Source: Cycas panzhihuaensis (taxonomy: Eukaryota > Cycadophyta). From it: a stretch of 64,000 nt of DNA. The stretch is from positions 92,635,741 through 92,699,740 of the forward strand of contig CM041465.1 of NCBI GenBank assembly GCA_023213395.1, written 5' to 3'. Below are positions 13,567-26,035 of this stretch, in pieces. The notes beneath the pieces were generated by a model. The model ran no database searches and was not told where the DNA came from. It saw only the letters and a list, made by a program, of their open reading frames with translations. Each line of letters begins with the position of its first letter. Positions within the stretch are counted from its first letter, which is position 1. Made by a program: the position numbers and the translations under genes.

Positions 13567-13964
13567 TGGGATAATTCTTTTAGAGGTACTCCTCGATATG
13601 ATAGAAGAACAATAATTTATAACCACTTCATTTTAATTAACAAGAGCAAATAAATTACCAAAGAGTTTAAAAAAGCACAAGAGCATCAACTGATTACCAA
13701 AAGAAGAGTACTAAAGTATAATCTTTTACAAGAGTAATATCAAGCTAGCCATCTTTTATAATCTACAACCCGCATATAAACAAAAGAGGGTCCTTTCCAA
13801 GCAATCTTATTGGTGGCCTAAGTGGCCTTACATTATATTAAACAACTAAGTGGCCTTGCATTCCATTGGCTAACTTATCAACCCACTAACCTTATCACTT
13901 AACTTTATGGTAGCTCTTTGCTTATTAGTGCTTTACATAACTTAGTAAGATGAGTTATGTAACA
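13567..13964 (-). repeat. 5' LTR of gypsy element H
   Basis: 398 bp, the partner of 7419-7817. Its left edge is followed on the minus strand by a degenerate primer site (GTGTTAGAGCCATG versus the standard GGTATCAGAGCC pattern). Confidence 0.9.
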
Positions 13965-13969
13965 CAAAG

Positions 13970-14930
13970 CTTCTAAGTAGGGGTTCAAAAAGAAAATTTT
14001 GGATGTGTAAGTGGAAGCTTACAATTTTTAATTAGTGGGAATACTTTTTTTTAGTTGACAATGCCATTGTATTCAAGTGCTTAGTGTGGATTTAATTTCT
14101 TAGTCTCCCTTTATATCTTTGGACTTTTGTTAAGGAGTATATCCAACCCTTAGGTATATTTCTCTCTCTAAAATGTGATTACAAATTTTACACCTTACCA
14201 AATATCAAGGTGTGTGTTAGGGTTGACTTATTAAAGGATTTACTAGAATATATCTTAACTCAATGTTGTGCAGGGTCATTATCCTCAAAGTCACTAATAC
14301 ATGCTTTAGATGCCATTCTCGAGATTACATAATTAAGGATTATCGTCTGGTTATTATAGAGTCTAAATAAATTAACCCACTTAAAAAGGATGTTTAGTAA
14401 ACCTTTATTGAACATGAAAATGGGTGGATTAAAGTGCACAATGAGAAATTGGCAAATAAGAATGTTAAAGGTAAGGCTAATAAGGAAGCACCTAGCCTAT
14501 AATTTTTCTCATGAATGAATGTACCTAAAGAGTTGCCTTTTCCTTCTCTAATGGTTATAATGTATGAAATCAAGTTGCCCTTTCCTTCTCTAATAATCAC
14601 AATGTGTGAAATAGAGTTTGTTGATAACCTAACTATATGACCTTCGAATGGGTAGTTATTACTACAAATAAATATTGAGATAGAAGTGCAAGAGTTTATC
14701 ACCCTACGAGCTCATGTCCAAATTCAAGCATAATAATCAACTACCCTTAATAGACCTTAAAATGAACTCAAATTCAAATGCACCCATTTGTCCAACATGT
14801 ACCTATGACCCCCTCTACCTCTCTCACTCTTGTTCTATGAACACACATAATAAACCCAAACAAAACCACCATAAGCTTACACAAACAACAACTTAGTGTA
14901 TATTAAAGTACTAATGTTGTGCTATAAGAA
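13970..14930 (+). pseudogene. Second LINE ORF1 fragment
   Basis: The plus strand carries an ORF1 of the same LINE family as 3874-4092. It shows an aromatic-rich LPLYLW stretch, then IKVCVRVDLLKDL (matching IKPCTKVDLIKDL in the first copy), then a CCHC-like segment near 14290-14340 and a low-complexity tail. No endonuclease follows. It lies between the edge of element H and the 5' LTR of element I, where gypsy gag would be expected. It is therefore either a separate LINE fragment inserted into I or the product of a rearrangement. Confidence 0.6.
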
Positions 14931-14952
14931 TAATAACTTATTTTAATACCAC

Positions 14953-15151
14953 TAGAGAAGGCCTTAAGAGCCCAAACCTAAGATAAAGCAACTAATAGAT
15001 AATTTAGCATACAAAATAAATTCATTATATCTTGACTTCTTGTTCATTTCATTTTTATAGGCTCATTATTGCTAAAACAACTTAATTTTATTTAAGATGT
15101 ATTATAGATGAGGTTGTCGAGCTAACTTATTTTTATTTAAGGTGCATTATA
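14953..15151 (-). repeat. 5' LTR of gypsy element I (right copy)
   Basis: The partner of 5062-5259, differing by one base in length and by about 17-20% in sequence. The minus strand continues into TGGTATTAAAA, a decayed initiator-tRNA-Met-type primer site. It is followed on the right by the ATGAG duplication. Confidence 0.7.
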
Positions 15152-15156
15152 ATGAG

Positions 15157-17040
15157 TAAAGATATGCATGGAAAATACTTAAAAGTAAGTAGGGGAGAAG
15201 GGAATGACCCATGGTTCATGTGGTCTAATCCAAGGTCTAAAAGATATAGAATATTGAAGTGGTTAGATAGAGTCATGATCTCTACTAACAATCATTTTTG
15301 GGTTTTACATCATGATAATAGACTTGCTAAGGTGTTAAACAATTAATTATTGCCTTATTAGTTCCCCACATCCTTTTGTCTTATTTAGGGTAATGATTGG
15401 GTGACTATATTAAGGTCAAATTTTAAATTAAATACTTTCCAGCTTTTGTTAAATATTTATGTAGGTAGCATTAGACAAGCTTAGTATATAACTCCCTTTC
15501 CTTAGGGGGAGAGAGGCCCAGATTATGTGGTGGAAAGGGATAATTACAATGATTAATTCTTTCTTAAGGGTGTTTAGGAAGTAGGAAAAACTATTAAGAG
15601 AGGACTAAACAAGTGTAATGCTTGGAAACTAACCACCATTAGAAGAGCATTAGAAAATAACACCTTTAATGAATCCCTATGAAAAGAGGTAGTTAACTTA
15701 GGAGATGCTCTTAGGGCAACCAAAATTAGAAAAGCCAAATATGCTAGGATAAGAGCGAGATTACATTAGATTAAGGAAAGGGATTGTTGCTCCAAATTCT
15801 TTTTCTAGCTCTTTGAAAGAAAGCAATTTAATAGAAAAAAAAAAATCTTTGCATTATAATTTTAAAGGAGGAGGTTTTTATTTTAGGAGAGTTTGTGAGC
15901 CACTTCACCCAAATCTTTAGAACCTGACCTTCATCCCTAAAAGTTAAAGAAGTAGTAAGTGTTTTTAGATGCCTCCAAGTAAGGTTTTTATAATCTAGTG
16001 GAACATATATGATGCTTATTACTACATTGGAGGATCTATCAAATGCTCTTTAAGAAATGGCTAATGAAAACTCACTAAGACTGAATGGATTCCCCTATGA
16101 GTTTTATAAAGCCACATGGGAATTTACTAGCCCAATTCTTTATAAAGTATATCAAGAAGCTTTTGCTACGAGCTTATTAAGGGAGTTTATTAACTGGGGC
16201 TCCATCAAATTAATGTCGAAAGAGATGATCATGAATGTATTACCAATTGGAGGCCCATAACGTTGTTAAGTATCTCCTACAAAATATTAGCCAAGATACT
16301 TGCTCTAAGAATCAGTCCATTGATAGCTAAGATAGTTTGGCCAAAACAAACAAAAATTATTAGAGGAAGGTTCATTCTATATAACATTATTAGTGTGGGT
16401 AAAGGCATGGAATGGGCTAGGACCTCTAAGTAAGACACTTTGTTCATGAAGTTAGATTTTAATAAGGCTTATAATTGAGTTAAATGGGGCTTTATCCTTA
16501 GCATGATAGAAGTATTAGGATTTGGAGAGAGATTTCAACGTATGATTGAAATTCTATTTAAGGATATCTCCATAAAGACAATTATTAATGGAGTCCTTGC
16601 TCAACTAGTATAATTAGAAAGATTAATAAGATAGGGATAGTAGCTAACTCCTTCACAATTTAATTTAATTATTAATACCCTCTACTATTTATTATAAGAT
16701 AAGGTTAATATGAGGAAACTGAGAGGTACTAGTCTACCAAGCTCTCATAAGTAATTGGTGAATGGACATTTTACTAATAAGTAATTAGTGAATGGACATT
16801 TTGTGGATGATTCTTTCTCAACTATAAATTTTGAATCAAAGTTTATTAGTTAAGCATTAGAAGTAATAAATACTTTTTACAATGCTTTTGGCTCTAAAAT
16901 TTAATGACAAAAAATAGCTTACTATTCCTAGTCTTCTAGAGAAATTCTAAATTAGCTCTAGTACTTAAAATAGAAATTAATTCAAACAGGGGAGAATTTT
17001 AGGTTTCTCAGAATTCCCTTTGTGATATAAGAACATCCCT
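15157..17040 (+). pseudogene. LINE remnant, endonuclease C-terminus and reverse transcriptase
   Basis: This is the downstream half of the LINE that starts at 3853. Near 15200-15290 is the endonuclease end (WSNPRSKRYRILKWLDRVMIS). The reverse transcriptase begins with GFPYEFYKATW (16090), then after a frameshift near 16250 shows ITLLSISYKILAK (16259-16300), FMKLDFNKAY (16445) and a decayed FADD motif, FVDDSF, at about 16798-16815. The active-site AYD reads AYN. A 30-bp tandem duplication at about 16748-16812 lies just before the FVDD motif. The 3' end and poly(A) tail are not obvious; the limit is where similarity fades. Confidence 0.75.
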
Positions 17041-18237
17041 AGCTTTATATAAAATATTCAGTAACAACTTTTAGGGTGAACAACTCATAAGATGCGAGAG
17101 TTGTATTTTAGTAAAGTTGCAAGAGAGAAATCTCCTAACTCGTTATTGTAAGTTAGAAGGAAGTCACAAGCCAAGGAAAAGTTACGAGGCATAAGTAAGC
17201 TAAGTTAGCTTATAACTCACAACACGTTGATTGTAAGAAGATGCTTGTGGAAGGAGTGTGAAGTTTGCAAGTAAGAAAGCATGAGTCAAGTGAAGCATCA
17301 TGTGATCATGATCATTAGATAAGGAGATACATGGTAGTAACTGAGGAACCTCCCAAGAAAGTGCAAATGAACTGGTAAAGAATTGTAAGTAATCTTGCAG
17401 CTCATAACTCGCAAGTTACAAGGGAAGAGGGTAGTTACAAAGAGTAAAGGTTATGAGTGTAAGATGAAGTGCCATAAGATCATGAGCATCAAAATGGTAA
17501 ACATGTGTCAAATATCTAAGGGCCTCACACTAGTGATATCATAAGTGATGTTAGGGGAAAAGGTCAAAGATTGAGAGTGAAATGAAGTCATGAGTAAATG
17601 ATAGCCATTAGATCAAGGACAAATGGTTGCATTAGATGCCACTCACAAGTGGGTTAATTGTACAAAGGAGACATCAATGAATGGAGTAAGTTATGAGTGG
17701 AAACAACGTGAAGTCTACGAATGAGCAATGAATGGCATCAAATCACAATGAATAAAGTGTTGATGAAGGGAGATGCAATGGAACGTGGTTTATCAATCAG
17801 AGGATACACATTGAGATCTCAATGAGTTCGTAGATAGAGAGTTATATGATGGGAATATATGTAAAGTAAATTAAAAAAAAATAAGTGTTGAAAGTAAATG
17901 GATGAAAACTAATGGTAAGAGGACCTTTAGGGCCCTTGGTTATTCTATTATTAATATTATAACATTAAACACAACAATATGACTAATGTTACTTGGTTTG
18001 TTGGTGTTTATTGATATTAGTGTCCTCCACCCCTTATTAAGGCTGTTATGATGGGAAGGATTATGGATTCCGCAAATAGAGATCTATTATCAAGCTATGG
18101 ATGAAGAAGAATTGTTGGTAGTATGGTGAGGAAAGGGCCCTCTATGATGCTTCAAATGCTATGCATTGAATAATGACGATAATCGAGAATGGATAATTAA
18201 TCCCCTTTGCTCGCTATTTGAAAGAGTATAAATAGTT
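17041..18237. other. Unassigned AT-rich sequence
   Basis: I see no gene or recognisable transposon domain. The stretch holds loosely repeated phrases such as AACTCRCAAG and CAAGTAAG, and may be decayed LTR or satellite-like sequence. Confidence 0.5.
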
Positions 18238-18750
18238 AAAGTGGGTATATACCTTTAAGATAACCAACTTCTTTATGTGTAAGTCATCTATATAAGTGAA
18301 ATTATTATACAGGTTAAGACGGGTTTTGTATGATAAATTTATGTTATTTATAGGAATCAACGCGTTTTTGTTAAATTTGGTATATTTATGCTAGGGATTT
18401 AGCTTGTGTTATATTGTTTCATGCATATAGAAGGTGTACATTTGAACCATAATACAACTGAAGCTTTTTCTCTCTTTGACTTGCAATAAAAGAAAGATTG
18501 CATAAAATGGGTATATACCTTTAAGATAGCTAACCTCTTTATGTGTAAGTCATCTATATAGGTGAAATTATTATATAGGTTAAAATGGGGTTTGTATGAT
18601 AAATCTATGCTATTTATAGGATTAAATTTGGTATATTTATGTTAGGGATTTGGCTTGTGTTATATTATTTCATGCATATAGAAGGTGTACATTTGAACCA
18701 TAATATAACTGAAGTTTTCTCTCTCTTTGACTTGCAATAAAAGAAAGAAT
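18238..18750 (+). repeat. Tandem duplication, two units of about 250-265 bp
   Basis: Unit 1 (about 18238-18503) and unit 2 (about 18504-18750) both run from a GGGTATATACCTTTAAGATA start to a GACTTGCAATAAAAGAAAGA end. Unit 1 has about 18 extra bases near 18355-18372 (containing AACGCG). The units are otherwise close to 90% identical by eye. Each ends in an AATAAA-like hexamer. Confidence 0.9.
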
Positions 18751-18876
18751 ACATGGTCATTATTTAATTTGAAAGTTAGAATTTTGTCCACATGAAGACA
18801 AGGGGGTGTCATTGTTATATTTGGTACCATGCTTGAACAACTTCATTTTAATGAAAAATCCTATTGAACTATTACA

Positions 18877-19196
18877 TGTTAAGAGTTAATGTTTAATGTG
18901 TTTAGGAGAATATTATGTCTAAGAGTTATTAATGTTGTAGTCTGAAAGGGGTATTGTGTCATGGTCTATAGATTAGTATTAATGTTAATGTTAAATGTCT
19001 AATAGAAGTGTTGTGTCAAGTCATTAAGCGTGCTTATGCACATCTTTATATGTAACACCTAATTGGTAGGTGAAGCAGTTGCCAATATGGTTGGAAGAGT
19101 TAGAAGTAGACACAATTATAAATATGTACTCATCTCCTTTCAATAATGATATAGAAAATTGATTCCAATTACTTGTTTAATATCCATGTTTTAACA
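18877..19196 (+). repeat. Probable solo LTR
   Basis: A 320-bp segment with ends TGTTAAGAG and TTTTAACA. It is flanked by TTACA (18872-18876) and TTATA (19197-19201), a 5-bp duplication with one transition. It holds a TATAAATA-like box near 19117 and no internal domain on either side. The orientation is from the TATA box. Confidence 0.65.
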
Positions 19197-22100
19197 TTAT
19201 ATGTCTTTATCAATAAAGGCCCATTCTTAAGCATTAGATAGTATAAATCACATAATTCCATAATTTGGTAACCATGAGGAAGCTATTGAAGTGGGACTAC
19301 TCTCATAAAAAAGATAAAGTGAGGTTAAACTATTAAAGGTGAAGAGAGTATTATAATTTTTATTTTTGAATATTTATTAGTAGACCCACAACATTACTAA
19401 ATATTTCCCAACTAAGGATTAGAGTAAACTTACAACTCTTATCTATCTATTTACCTCATTTGTTCTTGAATTATATTTTAGATTTAGGAGGAAATTGTCA
19501 ATTAGGTACATAATCCTTCTTATATCAGTTGATATAGACTTTAATTACTCCTAATGATGGTTGATCCATATGCACATCAAAGGACCTATCAATTTAAGAC
19601 TAAAAGTAATCATTTTAAGCCACGCCTTTGACTTATGGTCATTTAATGTCCTTTGATTAATCATCTTTCATATGCAACAAAATAGCCACAAACTTGCAGA
19701 ATTCATTTCTATATAGTTTAGATCGTTAATGAGGCTTGTGCCTTGTACTGATAATTATTCCTTCAAGTGATGGTCCTTATTATTAGAGGAGGAGTTTTTC
19801 CTCTTAGCTATAACAACACACTCTTTTACGAAGTCTTTATAATTTTTCCCTCTTGTGCTAGGCTACATGCTTATTAAACTTATCACAATATAGTTTGGAC
19901 TCATAAAGTGATTCACATCCCTTTTGATGAGGGGATTATATTAATGTTGGCTCCTTCATGCTTTGATCCTTCTCTTATTAGTGAGAAAATCTTTCTTTCT
20001 ATATTGGCTATAATAGCATATTTCCCAATGTTGCCATTATGCATCTCCTCCCTTATGTTAGCCTAGTGATTATATTTGATGTAGTCTTAGTTTGATGGGA
20101 GAAGAAAACATGCAACATCTATAAAGAGTGCATTGTTTTAAGTCACTTACAACTTATCTTTTATAATAGATTAAAAATCATAGTCTAAGCATTTTGGATA
20201 ACCATGTAATATTCAATCTTGTTGGTATGTTGTATGTCTAACCTATACTACATTTTTATTGTTTCAATTCTAAAAGTTATATGTAAAGTTAGGATAGATT
20301 ATGTTACCTTGAAATAAGAGCTTTGTCAAAATGATGAGAGGGCATTCACTATAATTTATGGTAGTTTATATAGAGCTAAAATGTTTTCCTTATTTAATAT
20401 GTCCTCTTGACATCACCTTACTGATTGAAACTTTTGTTTCTTAACGAAACTACAATATGAATTTATATTCAAATGCCAATGAGATGTTATGATAACTTCT
20501 TCAAAGAAAAGTTTGAAGAACAATAAAATAAAAGAAAAAGGTTTGTCGATTGATATTGCTCACTAAGGTGCTTATGAGTATATATTGTAGTATTTATAGG
20601 AGATTATGGAGGATATCACTATCAAAATCTTATGGTTGGACCTTCAACATTTCAAGCATGTAAAGATTAAAGTGGAGGAGGAATTAATGTTTAAATTCCT
20701 CAAAAATTAAAATTTTAAGAGGGATCGTCTCTTAAGGCTAGTGTCATATCTCCAAGATTTTTTCTTGGATTTATGATGTGATGATTATAATAGTAGTAAA
20801 AGAATAACTTCAAAGTTATGGATTGAGGTTAAATGTTGTTAATAACTTAAATACCCAAACTTGGTCACAAAACTTAGCAGAGGAGGGGATGCACTATAGT
20901 ACAAAATGGAAGCATTATACCCTTGTTGTGCATGATGTAAAATAAACAATCTTGAAAAGAGTTGAATATAAGGGTATCTTCTTCTTCAAGAAAAAAAGAT
21001 TCACAAGAGATGGTAAGCTAAGATCCTCATTGATCCATTAGTAATAAACTAATTGATCTAAAGGAATTACTTGTTAATCATGCATTACGAACAAAGGCTA
21101 TTACATCTTAAATCCATAGTCCTCCTAGTCTCATGACTTGATTGATTAACTAAATCATTAAATGAATGAAAATCAACCATCCTTCCACATGATTTTGTTG
21201 AATGTGATGATTCATTAGATAGGAAGAATTATTTGTGTATTTACAACAAAATATTGGGAGAATGGTCTCACTAGAGACCAACCCTCCCCAACAAAAAGAT
21301 TTGAATCCAAAGCTCAATCCACCTTGGATGCTCTTGAGCCATCCCTAGAAACAAAACCAAACACAAATTGCATACATGTGATTAAATCTTAGAGGCTACT
21401 AGGTCAAACCCCATAACTTGAAACCATAATATCACTTACAAACCTACCTGAGCATGTTACTAAGATTCAAAAGTTGTGAAGTCGACACCCAAAGAATGAT
21501 TATAAGCATGAGGTAACATGCCTCAAAGACTACTAGGTCAATCAAAAGCCATGAAACACTAGATGCAAACCACAAGCATGGGGCATCGCAATGTCTCAAG
21601 GGGCCATTGTGATGAGATACAAGGAGCTAACACCACAACCAAAGAACATAAATCACATGTGGGAGATAAGACAACTCCCACTATTCGTGCACACACATCT
21701 TATAGAGCTCTTTTTAGAGAATCTAGTCATATACCCAAGTCGAACCATGGGCAACTCACATGAACTATTGCTTGGTGATGAATCATAACTTTGCACACAG
21801 TCACCACTCTCACCATAGCATAATATGCATGACATATATATCCACAATTACCACCCAAGGCTCCAATAGTATAGTTCTATGCACAATTGCCCATAAAAGA
21901 AATGCAAATAAGCATAGGGGTATTTCTTCCTCTGTGAGCCGTCACTTGAATGCTACAATCCTTCCATACAACTAAGTGGGCACACTAACTATCTGTAACA
22001 CACAAATACCACAAATCCATGACCCCCAACAATCAACTTTCCCTTGTAAGGAGGCATACTTAACCACACCATGCTATCACAAAATAGAAAGCCCATAACA

Positions 22101-22900
22101 ACATTGCACTCAACTACCTTCAACAAACCCTAGTCATTAGCTTATTTAACAAAAGACATAATTTTACTATTGCAATGCCCACTACTATTAGCTCCAATAA
22201 AATGCTAACTGCCACAACCAAGATTAGCGAAAGGAATAACCACAATCATGCTATCCTTGACTCTCTCCATGTATCCCAAAAGTTTTGATAGTACTCACCT
22301 GCTTCCACCCTACTTCTCCATAGACATAATGGAACCCTTAAAGGAGTACCAATAAGAAAGGATGATGCAAAGAGTGGAGAAGAACAAACACTTGGGAAAT
22401 AATCGTAATCATTTCTCAAATAGTGATTATTATTTGAAAATTGATGTTATTAACTTGAAATCTATTTTGGCAAATCTATAAAACCCATATATATGAATAT
22501 TATAGCCAATTTTCCTATTATTTTGATCCTTGCTTCATTGATTTTTGAAAGAAATAATAATTTTTGCTTTATTCACATGGTGCTTTAAATGTGCCACAAA
22601 GGTATGATGCAAATTGGCATTTCTGAGTGTGGAAATGGAGTACACATTTACAAATAGAACTATGAAAGTGATCATGTCCATCAAGAAATGATTTATTGAT
22701 GGATGGGAATATAAATGTACCAAAAATTACATAAATGTACTTGATAATTAAACAAGGCCTAGTAAACTGTACAACAAAATTTACAACTACTATATATGTG
22801 TGTGTGTTGAGAATATAAACAATGACGACTTTTGAGGGCATGTAATTCACTAAATACATCATTCATAAGCACAAAACATAATGAAATTAAGATGCTCATC
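19197..22900. other. Intergenic sequence with no recognisable gene
   Basis: Short open frames occur, but none has domain-like sequence, sensible composition or length. Probably very old transposon DNA. A short (TG)n run lies near 22795-22808. Confidence 0.5.
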
Positions 22901-23733
22901 CCTCCATGTTTCGAGTGGGATAAAACAAGCCCCAACAAATAAGCGCTTTTTTAAAGTTGACAATTTCCGTTTTTGAGCTATTACATTGTGGGCACTTAAG
23001 CTGTGAAAAGAAGATTTCAAGTTATTGCTTCACTTTAAGTGACTTCCGCCCATTCTCTAGGATTATACCAAATGATAGTTTTCAAAGCTAAGATGATCCA
23101 GGCCTTCAAACTTTGTAATCAAATTTTGTATTAAGTCTTGAAGTATATGCTTCAATACCAACTTTGATCTGCTTTATTGCCTCGCTTTTTCTATATTTGC
23201 TGTGTTTTCTTAAATATGTATAAACGGGTGTGTTATTCTCCCGTTTTTCGTCTCTCAGAAATTTCTCATGCTCAGATGCTCTACTAGAGCTTAGTAATTG
23301 TACAGACAATCAACATTTCCCTCGTTCAATATAAGTGGAAACAGAAGAGGAAAGTTATCAATAAACACATGGCAAGATGCATACTAAACGATGATATTGA
23401 GCAACTAAAGAAATGTTACAGTGGCAAGAGGCTTGTAACATACCGAGAAGGTTTTAAGTAAGATTCTGCTCCTTGCTGGATAAACTGTACTCTTACACCC
23501 AGTTCAACCTTTCATGTCCATTTTTAAAAGAGGACATATCAAGGGATCTGTTGTTTATACAGAACAACGTACGTACGAAATACCCTACCGGCATTAGAAT
23601 AGAAAACAGGTAGTGAGCCTAGCAAGAGCCCTAACCAGTCACCCGCTACCATAGCATGGCCCGGACTGGCAAACTAATGCATATATTATTAAATAAAAGT
23701 CTCAGCTTTGTCCAAAGCTCCATATCTAGTTTG
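22901..23733 (-). other. Downstream flank and likely 3' UTR of the ARM-repeat gene
   Basis: The base composition is less AT-biased than the transposon DNA to the left. No clear AATAAA follows the stop on the minus strand; an AATAAT near 23685 is the closest candidate poly(A) signal. A 67-codon open frame (23309-23106, minus, no ATG) has no recognisable domain and is not called as a gene. Confidence 0.35.
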
Positions 23734-25976
23734 TCAATACATAGCTGAACATTTAGAGGATGCTTTAGCCAAGCTATTAGATGGAGAATTGTCCGAGGGC
23801 ATGCAGACTAGTGCCCTCTGTTGTAAATGTTTCATGCTCTGTTGCATGCTAACTTGGACCATCTCTGTGAGCATCTTTTTAGCAGTTTCGGTCCCTTTCT
23901 CTGCACCATCGACATGGTCAGCAATATCATAGGCAACATTCTCGAGCACCGTTGATGACAAACCATTTTGAGTCAAAGAATGTGAATCTCTCAGTAACTG
24001 CAAAAGGGTCTGTGCTTTCTGCTGGGCCTTTGGTGTGCCCTGAATGGTGAGCTCAAGAAGTCCTGGAATAACTCCCTCTTTAAGGATAGCCTCTCTGTAT
24101 TTGCATCTACTGCTTTGACATATTGTTAAAAGGGCTCCAACAGCGTGTTCTCGGCTCTGCAGAGACCCATCTTCTACCACTTCCACCAGTGTAAGAATTC
24201 CTCCTTCCTCTTGCGTTATATTAATCCTACCCTCTTCAAAAGCTGATAGAGACTCTAACAGCGAACTAATTTTTTCAGCAACTTTAGAGGATTTCTTGCG
24301 GTCTTTAAGTAATGTGATCAAACGTGGCACAGCCCCAGCGGTGAGAATGGTCGCTAAATTGTCTGGATATGTTGCAAGGTTGTACAGTGCCATCACTGCA
24401 TCAATTTTGCCTTGGAGGCTTCCGGATGTGAGCATTTCTGCCAAATGTGGGATAGCCCCAGAAGAACCGATAATTGGCTTGTTGATAGCAGATGCTGAGA
24501 GTGTCAGTATTGCTGCCACAGCGAACTCCCTCAAGTTGGCATTTTCTGACTGCAAAAACTCCACAAGAGGATCAATTGCACCTGCCCTTACAATTCTGAT
24601 TTTATTCCTGCACAAAATACATTATAATCTCAGAACATCTCTAACTTACAGCAGATGTGCGCATACAACTGCAAACTGAAATGTGTGGTTTGCAGAACTC
24701 CCCAAATAAATATGCAAGATTCCAAATAAGAGACAAAGCTATAAATCTTGATGAAAAGTGAGACTTGACAGCAAATACAGGGAATACTCAAGTCAAATAA
24801 AGATGGGAGGTGAGAAACAGACTGCTTTAAAGATTCCTGCCCAAAAAGGACGGGCAAGCCAAAGATTCAAATCAACTTCTGCCTAATCCAATCTAGATCT
24901 GCTTTCATGGGCTTAAAAAATGGGAAGAACAAATAAAACACAGGCTGCTATAGAGGGGTTCCGCTCGGCCAAAAAACAATAAACGTATTAAAAACTCTCG
25001 GAATCTTATCAACTGGGCCTACAAGCTGGACCTGCCTACAGAGGGAGTGCTGCAGACCGAAAAATAAATACCAAGTAGAAAGTGGAAAAATCTTGTTTTA
25101 CTACTTGATGAATACAGGATACATCAAAGGTAGATCCTTCAATTTCAATCTGTGTATCCCGGATAAAGACCTTTAGTCAAATCTGAATCTGCCTGAACAA
25201 CAAAAAGAAGACCGAACACAGGTTGCTTAGCGAATGATAGGTTCGTTTGGAACTATGCTAATCTGGATCCTGATGAGTGCAAGTGACATAAAAAAAAATC
25301 AAACTCCGGACCAAAAGTTGCAAATTGAGCGAAAACAGGTTCCCTGCAAACGTTCAACAACATGAAACCACCATGAAAAGACAGCACAATTGCCAATTAT
25401 TGTAGCCAAAATCCCGTGCAGTGTCATAATTTCCAGACACAATCACCGTGCAGAACCCCATGCCAGAGTCAGACGTACCCCGTCCGGCGAAACGAGGCCT
25501 CAATTACCTGCGGATAGAACAAAATCTGTATAAACAATGACAAGGGGGATTGGAGGAGGGGGGCTCAGAAATCAACTGGAACACGGTCGAATCTAATAAA
25601 ACGACCTCCATGCAGACCTGGGCACCGCTCATATCACACAGAAGATGCATCATCTCTAATACCCGACAACAAATTCCTACAGAAACTTTCCATTGGATGG
25701 TCGACTGCTGTCTTACCTCTCATCCTTAACAGCAAGATTGAGCAGAGCCAAAACGGCGGCCTCCTTGGCCTCCATACCGGTGGATTTAAGCATTGACACC
25801 AACGGAATAATCACACCTGCAGATGCCAAGTATGCTCTGTTCTTCGCAGACGTCTTGGTCATCTTCCGGATCTCCTTAGCAGCACGGATCTTAACATCTC
25901 CAACTCCATACAAAACAGACCATACAATCTCTTCCACATTCCCCTTCGTACCGTTCTTCACCTCCTCGCTTGCCAT
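23734..25976 (-). CDS. Armadillo-repeat protein lacking a U-box (2 exons)
   Basis: Exon 1 is 25976-25717, the intron 25716-24608 (1109 bp) and exon 2 24607-23734. Splice sites are canonical: donor AG/GTAAGA and acceptor TTTTGTGCAG/G, splitting an Arg codon. The product is 377 residues. Residues about 14 to 305 form roughly seven ARM repeats of about 42 residues, with recurring phrases such as AGAIDPLVEFL, GAIPHLAEML and GAVPRLITLL. The tail (about 306-377) is Ser/Gln-rich with no domain I recognise. There is no U-box, signal peptide or membrane segment. Such proteins are helical scaffolds that bind partners, in plants often in ubiquitin or signalling contexts; the partner here is unknown. The ATG at 25976 is preferred because an upstream in-frame stop precedes it. 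It could also be described as a PUB-like or Vac8-like ARM protein. Confidence 0.9.
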
Positions 25977-26035
25977 TCTCGACCCGACAGCAATCGCCTC
26001 AAAATTCACCAATTGTTAATCAATCTATATATCCA

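Larger units (their letters stand above)
7419..13964 (-). mobile_element. Ty3/gypsy chromovirus element H, full length but decayed
   Basis: A complete 6.5-kb element on the minus strand. LTRs are 7419-7817 and 13567-13964. Flanking 5-bp duplications are CAAGG (7414-7418) and CAAAG (13965-13969), differing by one transition. The polypurine tract AGGGAGGGGGCAA abuts the 3' LTR on the minus strand, and a degenerate primer site abuts the 5' LTR. Order gag, protease, RT, RNase H, integrase, chromodomain. LTRs differ by about 12-13% by eye. Confidence 0.88.
5062..15151 (-). mobile_element. Ty3/gypsy element I, interrupted by element H
   Basis: The element has paired LTRs of 198 and 199 bp (5062-5259 and 14953-15151) and a 5-bp duplication ATGAG at 5057-5061 and 15152-15156. 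A purine-rich tract next to the left LTR and a TGGTATTA primer site next to the right LTR fix the orientation as minus. The duplication lies within the LINE endonuclease frame, and removing the insert joins that frame. Element H occupies 7419-13964 inside it. The LTRs differ by roughly 17-20% by eye, making this one of the oldest insertions here. Confidence 0.75.

Noticed and set aside
18238-18750. Possible CRISPR-like or satellite array
   Set aside because: Only two long units with no spacers; a simple tandem duplication in a plant genome.
21563-21975. Cluster of overlapping short open frames on both strands
   Set aside because: All are under 75 codons and overlap each other in several frames, with no domain-like sequence.
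23106-23309. 67-codon minus-strand frame downstream of the ARM-repeat gene
   Set aside because: No ATG at its start, no domain, and no clean splice sites linking it to the ARM-repeat gene. More likely 3' flank or UTR.
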